Assembly: GCA_036556985.1 (NCBI GenBank)
Contig: DATBIK010000001.1
Location: 1 to 22,559, forward strand
Source: JAPSGM01 sp036556985
Lineage (GTDB): Bacteria; Chloroflexota; Limnocylindria; QHBO01
Direction: 5' to 3'
DNA: 22,559 nt
The translations under genes and the position numbers were made by a program. Under the pieces are notes generated by a model, which was not told the origin of the DNA, did not search any database, and saw nothing but the letters and a program-made list of their open reading frames with translations. Shown here piece by piece: positions 14,452 through 21,484 of the stretch; positions within the stretch are counted from its first letter, which is position 1, and the number at the start of each line of letters is the position of its first letter.

Positions 14452-15729
14452 TTGCCAGAGACTGACCAGCGTCCGGCGCGCCGCCGCCGGACCCCACGAC
14501 CCCCGCGCCGCCAGGCGCCCCCCGCGTCGCCGACCGCCGACGCCGATTCGCCCACCGAGACCGATTCGCCGCTTCTCGCCGCGGTGCTGGCCGCCCAGAA
14601 GGCCTACCTCTTCGGCGACATCGAGCTGCCGGCCACCATCGCGCGAGCCATCGAGAAGATGGGCTTCGTGGAGCCGACCGAGGTGCAGGCGCGCGCGATC
14701 GGCCCGCTGCGGGCGGGGAAGGACCTCATCGGCCAGGCGCAGACCGGCACCGGCAAGACCGCGGCCTTCGGCATCCCGATCGTCGAGAAGGTCGATCCGG
14801 CCGGACGCCACGTGCAGGCCCTGGTCCTGACGCCCACCCGCGAGCTGTGCGTGCAGGTCACCGAGGAGATCCGGCGCATCGGCGCGTTCCGCAACGTCGA
14901 GGCGGTGGCGATCTACGGCGGCTCGAGCATGGATCGCCAGGTCACCGCCCTGAAGCGCGGCGTGCCGGTGGTGGTCGGCACACCGGGGCGCGTCCTCGAC
15001 CTCATCCGCCGCGGCGAGCTCCGCCTGGACCGGGTGCACACCGTCATCCTCGACGAGGCGGATCGCATGCTCGACATGGGCTTCATCGTCGACGTCGAGA
15101 CCATCCTCTCCCGATGCCCCCGCCAGCGGCAGACCGCCCTCTTCAGCGCCACCATGCCGTACGCCATCCTGCGCATCTGCGATCGGTTCATGGACCGCAA
15201 CGCCGAGCACATCGTGGTCAAGCCCGAGATGCGGACGGTCGAGACGGTGCGCCAGATCGTGTACTTCGTCGCGGAGCAGGACAAGGTGCGGGCGCTGCTC
15301 GAGCTGAGCGGCCAGTTCGCGATCGATCGGCTGCTCGTCTTCCGTCACACCCAGATCGGCGTGGATCGGCTGGCCCTGACCCTGAAGCGGCGCGGCCAGA
15401 ACGTCGCGGCACTGCACGGTGGGATGAGCCAGCGCGACCGCACCCGGACCCTGGCCGACTTCAAGTCGGGGAAGATCCAGTTCCTGGTGGCCACCAACGT
15501 CGCCAGCCGCGGCCTGGACATCACCGACCTGCCCTTCGTCCTCTCGTACGACATCCCCGAGGACGCCGATACCTACGTGCACCGCGTCGGCCGTACCGCA
15601 CGAGCCGGCAAGACCGGCACCGCCATCACCTTCGTGGGGGAGTGGGACCTCGACGCCTGGGAGCAGATCCGCACCGAGGTCGGCGCCGAGGTCGAGGAAG
15701 GGCAGCTGGACCTGTACGCCCCGGCCTGA
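14452..15729 (+). CDS. DEAD-box ATP-dependent RNA helicase
   Basis: 425 residues from TTG 14452 (GGAG with a 6-base spacer). An upstream in-frame ATG at 14425 lies inside the promoter's -10 box and is rejected. Motifs in order: Q motif GFVEPTEVQARAI (71-83), motif I AQTGTGKT (96-103), PTREL (128-132), TPGR (177-180), DEAD (201-204), SAT (232-234) and near the end HRVGRTARAG. A ~40-residue Arg/Pro-rich N-terminal tail precedes the core; there is no long C-terminal extension. It unwinds or remodels RNA, as in ribosome assembly or cold adaptation (RhlE/CshA-like), but the subfamily is not resolvable. The palindrome array starts 41 bases after its stop. Confidence 0.93.
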   Translation: MPETDQRPARRRRTPRPPRRQAPPASPTADADSPTETDSPLLAAVLAAQKAYLFGDIELPATIARAIEKMGFVEPTEVQARAIGPLRAGKDLIGQAQTGTGKTAAFGIPIVEKVDPAGRHVQALVLTPTRELCVQVTEEIRRIGAFRNVEAVAIYGGSSMDRQVTALKRGVPVVVGTPGRVLDLIRRGELRLDRVHTVILDEADRMLDMGFIVDVETILSRCPRQRQTALFSATMPYAILRICDRFMDRNAEHIVVKPEMRTVETVRQIVYFVAEQDKVRALLELSGQFAIDRLLVFRHTQIGVDRLALTLKRRGQNVAALHGGMSQRDRTRTLADFKSGKIQFLVATNVASRGLDITDLPFVLSYDIPEDADTYVHRVGRTARAGKTGTAITFVGEWDLDAWEQIRTEVGAEVEEGQLDLYAPA

Positions 15730-15770
15730 CGGTCCGCCGACACTCGTCGGCTCGGCAGGCGCCGTGCCGG

Positions 15771-15950
15771 TACCGATCTATCGGCTGTTCCGCACCGGAC
15801 GGCCGATTCTGGCTCCGTTTGGCCGATCTATCGGTACAGGGCGCGCACGAACCGCACCTTTGGGCGTCGCCCAGGCTCGCGGCGTACCGATATACCGGTC
15901 ATACCGCACCCCGCGCGCACTTCCGGTGCATTCCCACCGATAGATCGGTA
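15771..15950. repeat. Array of four 16-bp palindromes in two 66-bp pairs
   Basis: Consensus TACCGATnnATCGGTA. Copies are centred at 15778.5 (A), 15828.5 (B), 15892.5 (C) and 15942.5 (D), so A-B and C-D are each exactly 50 bases apart and B-C 64. Matches to the 14 defined positions: A 12, B 12, C 12, D 13. The outer half-site of each pair is perfect (left in A and C, right in B and D), so the pairs are arranged face to face. The two 66-base units (15771-15836 and 15885-15950) agree at about 42 positions by hand count, including CCGCACC at the same offset after A and C; D read backwards has GCACC at that offset. Another CCGCACC occurs between the pairs at 15852-15858. It lies between the helicase and the ligase-like gene. 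Operator array or REP-like hairpins are both possible. Confidence 0.85.
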
Positions 15951-16017
15951 TGGATGCAGGCAGGACCCGGCGTGTGATGAACGCGCAACGCCGACACGGG
16001 GTACCGTACATGGACAG

Positions 16018-16719
16018 ATGAGCGACGATCCCATCCTGCCCCAGCTCACCACGCTCTCCGACGCCGTCATCACGAGCGTGGAGTGGATGTTCGAGCCCGC
16101 CTGGCGCGGAGAGCGGCTGCTGGCCCGCGTCCACGACGGCCGGGTCTCCCTGACCGACCGCACCGGTGACGACGTCGGGCCCGAGTACGCGGAGGCCGAG
16201 GAGGTCATCGCCGCCGCGGTGGGCGCCGACGACGCCCTGCTCGACGGCGTGTGGACGAGCATGCCGTTCCTCGGCGAGGACAGCGCCGCGCGCCACCTGG
16301 CCGACGCGATCGCCGAGGAGGGCCTCGAGGACGAGCTTCCCGACCCGATCGAGGCCGAGACGCGTCGCGCCTTCGTGGCGATCGACCTTCTCGAGATCGA
16401 CGGCCAGTCGCTCGAGGACGTCCCCTACCTGGAGCGCCGACGCCTTCTCACCTCGGTCGTGGCCGAGGACGTGCGCGTGCGCGTCACGCCCGCGGTGCGC
16501 AATCCGGTCGCCAGCTGGCTGAACGCCTGGCGCGCGAACGGCTTCACCCACTACGTCGCGAAGCACGTGAACTCCCGCTACCACCCCGGCGAGGTGGCCG
16601 AGGACTGGCTCGAGGTGCCGACCGCCGAGCGCCGCGGGCCGAGCCAGGTGGGCCGGCTCATCGGCGCGCGTCCGAAGAAGGTCGCCCGCATCCACGACGA
16701 GCGCAGGGACCGCAGCTAG
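16018..16719 (+). CDS. DNA-ligase-like (LigD/LigC adenylation-type) protein without catalytic residues
   Basis: 233 residues. Its shape follows the adenylation domain of ATP-dependent DNA ligases: VEWMFEPAWRGERLLARV (21-38) matches the motif I region, LLDGVWTS (74-81) motif III, FVAIDLLEIDGQSLEDVPYLERRRLL (119-144) motif IIIa and following, FTHYVAKHVNSRYHPG (176-191) motif IV, and EDWLEV (195-200) motif V. The nucleotide-binding lysine of KxDG is Ala28 and the Asp is Arg30; the Glu of motif III is Val, the EG of motif IV is TH, and the KxK of motif V is ExP. There is no OB domain. It cannot adenylate itself by the known mechanism, so a structural, DNA-binding or regulatory role is more likely. 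No clear ribosome site precedes ATG 16018. Confidence 0.72.
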   Translation: MSDDPILPQLTTLSDAVITSVEWMFEPAWRGERLLARVHDGRVSLTDRTGDDVGPEYAEAEEVIAAAVGADDALLDGVWTSMPFLGEDSAARHLADAIAEEGLEDELPDPIEAETRRAFVAIDLLEIDGQSLEDVPYLERRRLLTSVVAEDVRVRVTPAVRNPVASWLNAWRANGFTHYVAKHVNSRYHPGEVAEDWLEVPTAERRGPSQVGRLIGARPKKVARIHDERRDRS

Positions 16720-16763
16720 GCGACGCCGGCCGAGGCCCCCGGCCGGAGGACCGCTCCTGCGCG

Positions 16764-16772
16764 TGCTACCCT
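16764..16772 (+). promoter_or_regulatory. Extended -10 promoter for the glycosyltransferase genes
   Basis: TGCTACCCT, TGn plus TACCCT, 45 bases after the ligase-like gene. Transcription would start near 16779 and give a leader of about 54 bases ending in AGGAGG. No -35 match was seen. Confidence 0.45.
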
Positions 16773-16832
16773 TTCTGCCCCGAGCCGAGCACACCTGATC
16801 CGCACGCGCCAGCCCGCCGCAGGAGGCCCGCC

Positions 16833-18155
16833 CTGACGTCGAATCCGACCGCTCCCCCCGCCTCGGCGCTCGACGAGAAGGGGCTGGCCGAGGTTCGCCG
16901 CGTCGGCAGCGCCGACCTCATGGTCGGCATCCCCAGCTTCGGCAACGCGGAGACGATCGGCTACGTCGTGCGGGCCGCGCAGGCCGGCATGGTCCAGTAC
17001 TTCCCCGACCTGAAGCCCGTGCTCGTGAACAGCGACGGCGGCTCCCCGGACGACACGCCGCGAGTGGCCGTCAGCACCGAGTCGCCCGAGTACATCGAGA
17101 AGATCATCCTCGTCAGCCCGCGCCACAAGCTGCAGCGAGTGAGCTTCACCTACCAGGGCATCAGCGGCAAGGGCACCGCGGTGCGCGCCCTGTTCGAGGT
17201 CGCCCGCGAGCTGAAGGTGAAGGCCTTCGTCATGGTCGACTCCGACCTGCGGTCGATCGTTCCTGAGTGGATCGAGCTCCTGGCCGGCCCGATCCTGAAG
17301 GGCGGCTACGACTTCGTGGCGCCGATGTACTCCCGCTTCAAGTACGACGGCACGATCACGAACAACATCGCCTACCCGCTGACCCGGACGCTGTACGGGG
17401 CGCGCATCCGCCAGCCGATCGGCGGCGAGTTCGCGGTTTCCGGTGACCTGATCCAGCGCTACCTGGAGCTGGAGACCTTCGACGAGCTCATCGCGCGGTT
17501 CGGGATCGACATCTGGATGACCCACTCGGCCATCAACGAGGGTTTCGCGGTCTGCCAGGCACGCCTGGGCGCGAAGATCCACGACGCCAAGGACCCGGCC
17601 TCCGACCTGGGCCCGATGTTCCGACAGGTGGTCGGCACCCTGTTCGGCCTGGCCGGCCACTACGAGGACCGGTGGCTCCGCGTGCGCGGCTCGCACGCCA
17701 TCCCGGAGTACGGCTTCGAGCGGGTGATCGCGCCGGAGCCGATCGACGTCAACCACGCCAAGCTGGTGGATTCCTTCGAGAACGCGCGGTTCGGGCAGCG
17801 CGAGAACTGGGAGCGGATGCTGGCCCCGGAGCAGCTCGAGCGCGTGCTCGGCCTGGAGATCCCTGAGAAGCCCGAGGATTTCCACTTCCCGCCGGAGCTG
17901 TGGATCCGCTGCCTGTACGACACCATGGTCGCTTTCCACCGCCCCGGCGCCGACCGCGAAACGCTGCTCGCCGCGCTCACGCCGCTCTACTTCGGGCGGA
18001 CCGCGGGATTCATCGCCGAGACGCTGGACCTGACCACCGACCAGGCCGAACGGGTCATCGACTCGCAGGCGCGCGACTTCGAGGAGCTCAAGCCCTACCT
18101 CGTCGGCCGCTGGCGCGAGATGCGGGCCGAGGCGACCGCGGAGGACGCGCCCTGA
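16833..18155 (+). CDS. GT-A glycosyltransferase, glucosylglycerate synthase-like
   Basis: 440 residues if it starts at CTG 16833. No ATG, GTG or TTG lies in frame between the promoter and ATG 16920, and AGGAGG (16821-16826) is a textbook 6 bases before the CTG. ATG 16920 has no ribosome site and would cut into the first strand of the fold. The catalytic domain has LMVGIPSFGNAETIGYVV (29-46), VNSDGGS (65-71), GKGTAVRALFEVA (112-124) and the DxD metal site DSDLR (136-140). The C-terminal half is mostly helical. This arrangement resembles glucosylglycerate synthases (sugar nucleotide plus glycerate) related to GT81. Its stop overlaps the next start by one base (TGATG), next to GpgS and glycerate kinase, supporting a glucosylglycerate role. 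Exact donor and acceptor are inferred. Confidence 0.68.
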   Translation: MTSNPTAPPASALDEKGLAEVRRVGSADLMVGIPSFGNAETIGYVVRAAQAGMVQYFPDLKPVLVNSDGGSPDDTPRVAVSTESPEYIEKIILVSPRHKLQRVSFTYQGISGKGTAVRALFEVARELKVKAFVMVDSDLRSIVPEWIELLAGPILKGGYDFVAPMYSRFKYDGTITNNIAYPLTRTLYGARIRQPIGGEFAVSGDLIQRYLELETFDELIARFGIDIWMTHSAINEGFAVCQARLGAKIHDAKDPASDLGPMFRQVVGTLFGLAGHYEDRWLRVRGSHAIPEYGFERVIAPEPIDVNHAKLVDSFENARFGQRENWERMLAPEQLERVLGLEIPEKPEDFHFPPELWIRCLYDTMVAFHRPGADRETLLAALTPLYFGRTAGFIAETLDLTTDQAERVIDSQARDFEELKPYLVGRWREMRAEATAEDAP

Positions 18156-20110
18156 TGCCGCGCCGTCGCGCGCCGTACCGCATCCTGCTGCCGCTCGCCA
18201 ACCCGCGCACGGCGCGCGATCTGGTCCGCATCGGTGCCGGGATCAGCAACGGCCGCGCGACCGAGATCACCGCGCTCGGCATCGTCGAGGTGCCCGAGGG
18301 CGTTTCCCTGTCGGAAGGCGCCACCCAGGCCCGGACGTCGCGGCGGCTCCTCCAGCGCGTGCTGGACTTCGGCGACGAGGAGGGGGTCGAGATCCGGACC
18401 ATGGTCCGGATCGGGCGGCGCGCGGCGGACGGCGTGATCGAGGCCGTCGGGGAGGAGGACACCGACCTCGTCATCTTCGGCTGGGGCGGGCCGCCCACGC
18501 CAGCCGCGGCCGCCAGGGCAGAGGCCGAGGGCCGCCGCAAGGCGAACGACCCGCCGGTCTTCTCGCCGACGATCGACGCTGTCGTCCGCGAGTCGCCATC
18601 AGACATCGCCGTCGTCAAGCAGCGCGGCGTGGACGCCGTGAAGTCGATCCTGGTGCCGGTGCGCGGCGGGCCCCACGCCGAGCTGGCGATGCGCCTGGCG
18701 CGCGGCCTCGGCAAGCGCTTCGGCGCGCAGGTGGTGGTGCTCCACATCGTGCCCAAGGGCATAGGCGATGCGGCCTGCAAGCGGGAGCAGGAGGCGCTCG
18801 ACAAGTTCGTTGCCGACCACGGCGGCAGTCGCAGGGTGAAGGGGCTGCTGCTGGAGGCGACATCGGTCCGGACCGCGATCATCAGGGAGGCGGCGAACCA
18901 CGACCTGGTGCTGATGGGCGCATCGGCGCATCCGTCGAACGCGGCGCCGGACGGGCGCTTCCTGTTCGGCACCGTGGCGGACGCGGTGGCGTCCCGGGCG
19001 AAGCCCACGGTCATCGTGGTGAAGACGAAGCAGCGCCTGGGCATGGCCACCTTCGAGCAGCTGCGCGCCGCGGAGGGGACGCTGGCCGCCGCGGACGCCT
19101 ACGTCGAGCAGTCCCGCTCGCTGCCGACCGTCGTCGACAAGTGGTTTGCCGAGAACACCTTCCACGCGTCGGAGTTCAGCGACATCCGGCGCCTCGTCGA
19201 GCTCAAGGAGAAGCAGGGCCTGGGCGTCAGCCTGGGCCTGCCGGCGCTGAACGAGGAGAAGACGATCGGCCTCGTCATCAAGCGCATCAAGGCCGCGCTG
19301 ATGGACCGATATCCGCTCCTCGACCAGATCGTGGTCGTCGACTCCGACTCGACCGATCGGACCGTGGAGATCGCCACCGAGCTCGGGGTGGAGGTGGTGC
19401 GCCACAGCCGGATCCTGACCGAGGTCGGCTCGTACGTCGGCAAGGGCGAGGCGCTGTGGAAGAGCCTGCACGTGCTCGACGGCGACATCGTGGCCTGGAT
19501 CGACACCGACATCAGCAACATCCAGCCCCGCTTCGTGTACGGGCTCGTCGGCCCGCTCCTCCGCGAGCCGCGGATCCAGTACGTGAAGGGCTTCTACAAG
19601 CGGCCGATCAAGGAGGGCGACAAGCTCATCAGCGAGGGCGGCGGACGCGTCACCGAGCTCATGGCCCGGCCCTTCATCAACCTCTTCTTCCCGGAGCTGT
19701 CCGGCATCATCCAGCCGCTGTCCGGGGAGTACGCCGGGCGACGGGCAGTGCTCGAGTCGGTGCCGTTCTTCACCGGCTACGCGGTCGAGACAGGGCTCCT
19801 CATCGACATCCTCGAGAGCGTGGGGCTGCCGGCCATCGGCCAGGTCGACCTCGAGCGGCGCATCCACCGCAACCAGCCGCTCGGCAACCTGTCGCAGATG
19901 AGCTACGTGATCCTGCAGGCCGCCATCCGCAAGCTCGAGGAGCGCCACCGCATCGAGCTGCTCACCGAGATGGGGCGCGGCATGAAGCAGATCATCCAGG
20001 AGCAGGACCGATTCAGCCTCGAGGTCCGCGAGATCGGCGACGAGCTCCGGCCCCCGATCAAGAGCATCCCCGCCTACCAGGAGCGGCGGCGGACCCTGAA
20101 GAAGGCCTGA
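18155..20110 (+). CDS. gpgS: Fusion: two universal-stress (USP) domains plus glucosyl-3-phosphoglycerate synthase (GT81)
   Basis: 651 residues from ATG 18155. USP-1 spans about 7-156 (YRILLPLANP, then DLVIFGWGG and SDIAVVKQ) with an insertion of about 25 residues after its glycine motif. USP-2 spans about 162-291 (KSILVPVRGG, LVLMGASAHPSN, FGTVADAVASRAKPTVIVVK), with a GxxxxxxxxG(x)G-type ATP loop. A helical linker (295-352) leads to the GT81 domain: GLPALNEEKTIG (361-372), VVDSDSTDRT (394-403), GKGEALWKSL (429-438), the DTD metal site (450-452), YVKGFYKRP (476-484), GGGRVTELMARP (495-506), QPLSGEYAGRR (520-530) and QVDLERRIHRNQPLG (563-577). GpgS makes glucosyl-3-phosphoglycerate from NDP-glucose and 3-phosphoglycerate, normally as a ~320-residue stand-alone enzyme. 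The fusion suggests ATP- or stress-responsive control. Confidence 0.88.
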   Translation: MPRRRAPYRILLPLANPRTARDLVRIGAGISNGRATEITALGIVEVPEGVSLSEGATQARTSRRLLQRVLDFGDEEGVEIRTMVRIGRRAADGVIEAVGEEDTDLVIFGWGGPPTPAAAARAEAEGRRKANDPPVFSPTIDAVVRESPSDIAVVKQRGVDAVKSILVPVRGGPHAELAMRLARGLGKRFGAQVVVLHIVPKGIGDAACKREQEALDKFVADHGGSRRVKGLLLEATSVRTAIIREAANHDLVLMGASAHPSNAAPDGRFLFGTVADAVASRAKPTVIVVKTKQRLGMATFEQLRAAEGTLAAADAYVEQSRSLPTVVDKWFAENTFHASEFSDIRRLVELKEKQGLGVSLGLPALNEEKTIGLVIKRIKAALMDRYPLLDQIVVVDSDSTDRTVEIATELGVEVVRHSRILTEVGSYVGKGEALWKSLHVLDGDIVAWIDTDISNIQPRFVYGLVGPLLREPRIQYVKGFYKRPIKEGDKLISEGGGRVTELMARPFINLFFPELSGIIQPLSGEYAGRRAVLESVPFFTGYAVETGLLIDILESVGLPAIGQVDLERRIHRNQPLGNLSQMSYVILQAAIRKLEERHRIELLTEMGRGMKQIIQEQDRFSLEVREIGDELRPPIKSIPAYQERRRTLKKA

Positions 20111-20181
20111 CCGATGAGCGTCCCCCGCGCGTTGGCCAGCGGGTGGTGATGTCGATCACGAAATCGGCGGATCTGGCCTGG

Positions 20182-20200
20182 TTCGGGCGATTTCCAGGCC
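20182..20200 (+). terminator. Small inverted repeat after the gpgS fusion gene
   Basis: A GGCCTGG arm and a CCAGGCC arm (about 20175-20181 and 20194-20200) flank a 12-base loop. There is no T-tract, so termination here is only a possibility. Confidence 0.25.
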
Positions 20201-20207
20201 GAAACTG

Positions 20208-20279
20208 ACCACCTGCTGGTGAAAGCGGCACGATATGGGCGCTTCTTGACCGTTGTCACCACCTGCTCGTGAAACCGCC
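20208..20279 (+). repeat. Two 22-bp direct repeats upstream of glycerate kinase, with a degenerate third copy
   Basis: 20208-20229 and 20258-20279 share ACCACCTGCTsGTGAAAsCGsC (20 of 22 or so identical) and are spaced exactly 50 bases. A weaker relative, GAAATCGGC, occurs at 20160-20168. All lie in the 182-base gap before the glycerate kinase gene, so they are candidate activator or repressor sites. The copy nearest the gene ends 13 bases before the ATG. Confidence 0.6.
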
Positions 20280-20280
20280 C

Positions 20281-20286
20281 TATCCT
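20281..20286 (+). promoter_or_regulatory. Weak -10 candidate for a leaderless glycerate kinase transcript
   Basis: TATCCT (four of six) ends exactly 6 bases before ATG 20293, the spacing expected for a leaderless mRNA, and there is no Shine-Dalgarno sequence. No -35 at suitable spacing; TTGTCA lies 22 bases upstream, too far for a standard promoter. Confidence 0.3.
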
Positions 20287-20292
20287 TGACCG

Positions 20293-21471
20293 ATGAGCCG
20301 GCAGGTCAACCTCGTGGTCGCACCCGACTCGTTCGGCGGCGCGCTCGACTCGGTGGGCGTGGCCGCGGCCATGGCCGCCGGCTGGCGCCAGGCACGACCC
20401 GGCGACGAGGTGCGCGAGATCCCCATGGCCGACGGCGGCGAGGGGACGCTGGCCGCGATCGCCGCCGCGCTGGGGGAGGCGGCCGAGCGGCGCAGCCTCG
20501 ACACGGTCGACCCGCTGGGCCGGCCGGTGACCGCCGACTGGCTGCTCCTCGACGACGGCCACGGCGCATTCGTGGAGATGGCCGCGGCCTCGGGCCTGGC
20601 GCACCTGCGCCCCGAGGAGCGGACCGCGGAGACCTGCCGCGCCGCCTCGACCCGCGGCACCGGGGAGCTGCTGCGCGCGGCGCTCGACGCCGGCGTGGAG
20701 CGGATCACCCTGGGCCTGGGCGGATCCGCGACGACCGACGGCGGCACGGGCATGCTGGCGGCCCTCGGCGCCCGCTTCCTGGACGACGGCGGCAGCGACC
20801 TGCCGCCGGGCGGCGCCGCCCTGGCCGGCCTCGACCGGATCGAGGCCGGCGGCCTCGATCCGCGGCTGAAGAAAGTGGAGCTGGTCGTGGCCTCCGACGT
20901 GACGAACCCGCTGTGCGGGCCGCGCGGCGCCGCCGCCACCTACGGGCCGCAGAAGGGCGCCGACGAGCCGGCGATCGCCGAGCTCGACGCGGCGCTGGCC
21001 GTCTTCGGCGACGCGATCGAGTCCGCGGTCGGCCGCCTGGTGGCGGACATCCCCGGCGCGGGCGCCGCCGGCGGCACGACCGCCGCGCTGCTCGGCTTCA
21101 CCGCCGCCACGGTGCGGCCGGGCGTCGACGTGGTGGCCGAGCTCGTCGGATTGGCCGATGCACTCGAGCGGGCCGATCTCGTCCTCACCGGCGAGGGACG
21201 CGCCGACGAGCAGACCCTGTCCGGCAAGGCGGCGATGGGCGTCGCCCGCCTGGCGCGCACCCGCAACGCGCCGGTCATCCTGCTGTGCGGGGCGCTCGGC
21301 CATGGCGCGGCGGCGCTCGACGCGTCCGGCGTCTTCGCCCTGGTCCAGCCGATCGGCGACCGGCCAATGACGCTCGAGGAGTCGATGTCCGACACGGAGC
21401 GGCTGCTCGCGAACGCCGCGGAGCGGGTCGCACGGTCGGTGGGCATCGGCCTCGAGCTCGGCAGCCCGTAG
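20293..21471 (+). CDS. glxK: Glycerate kinase (GlxK/GarK family)
   Basis: 392 residues, normal length for this family. It phosphorylates D-glycerate with ATP, usually to 2-phosphoglycerate. Conserved elements: APDSFGGALDS (10-20), DGGEGT (47-52), GLGGSATTDGG (141-151), DVTNPLCGPRGAA (202-214), YGPQKGA (217-223) and TGEGRADEQTLSGKAAMG. In the first motif the usual APDSFKGS lysine is replaced by glycine, a mild deviation. Located after two glucosylglycerate-type glycosyltransferases, it could recycle or supply glycerate for that pathway, though it is separated by a 182-base gap with its own repeats and probably has its own promoter. It is followed by the nth-like gene after 13 bases. Confidence 0.92.
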   Translation: MSRQVNLVVAPDSFGGALDSVGVAAAMAAGWRQARPGDEVREIPMADGGEGTLAAIAAALGEAAERRSLDTVDPLGRPVTADWLLLDDGHGAFVEMAAASGLAHLRPEERTAETCRAASTRGTGELLRAALDAGVERITLGLGGSATTDGGTGMLAALGARFLDDGGSDLPPGGAALAGLDRIEAGGLDPRLKKVELVVASDVTNPLCGPRGAAATYGPQKGADEPAIAELDAALAVFGDAIESAVGRLVADIPGAGAAGGTTAALLGFTAATVRPGVDVVAELVGLADALERADLVLTGEGRADEQTLSGKAAMGVARLARTRNAPVILLCGALGHGAAALDASGVFALVQPIGDRPMTLEESMSDTERLLANAAERVARSVGIGLELGSP

Positions 21472-21484
21472 GGCGCATCGGTCC

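Noticed and set aside
15771..15950. The palindrome array as a CRISPR array or a parS cluster.
   Set aside because: Units are palindromic 16-mers at 50/64/50 spacing with no constant-length unique spacers, no cas genes, and no match to the parS consensus.
16251..16832. An in-frame upstream extension of the glycosyltransferase across the ligase-like gene.
   Set aside because: The extension is read in a different frame from the ligase-like protein, has no domain, and lies before the promoter at 16764-16772.
20114..20149. An 11-codon open frame just after the gpgS fusion gene.
   Set aside because: It lacks a ribosome site and regulatory logic such as a codon run, so a leader peptide cannot be supported.
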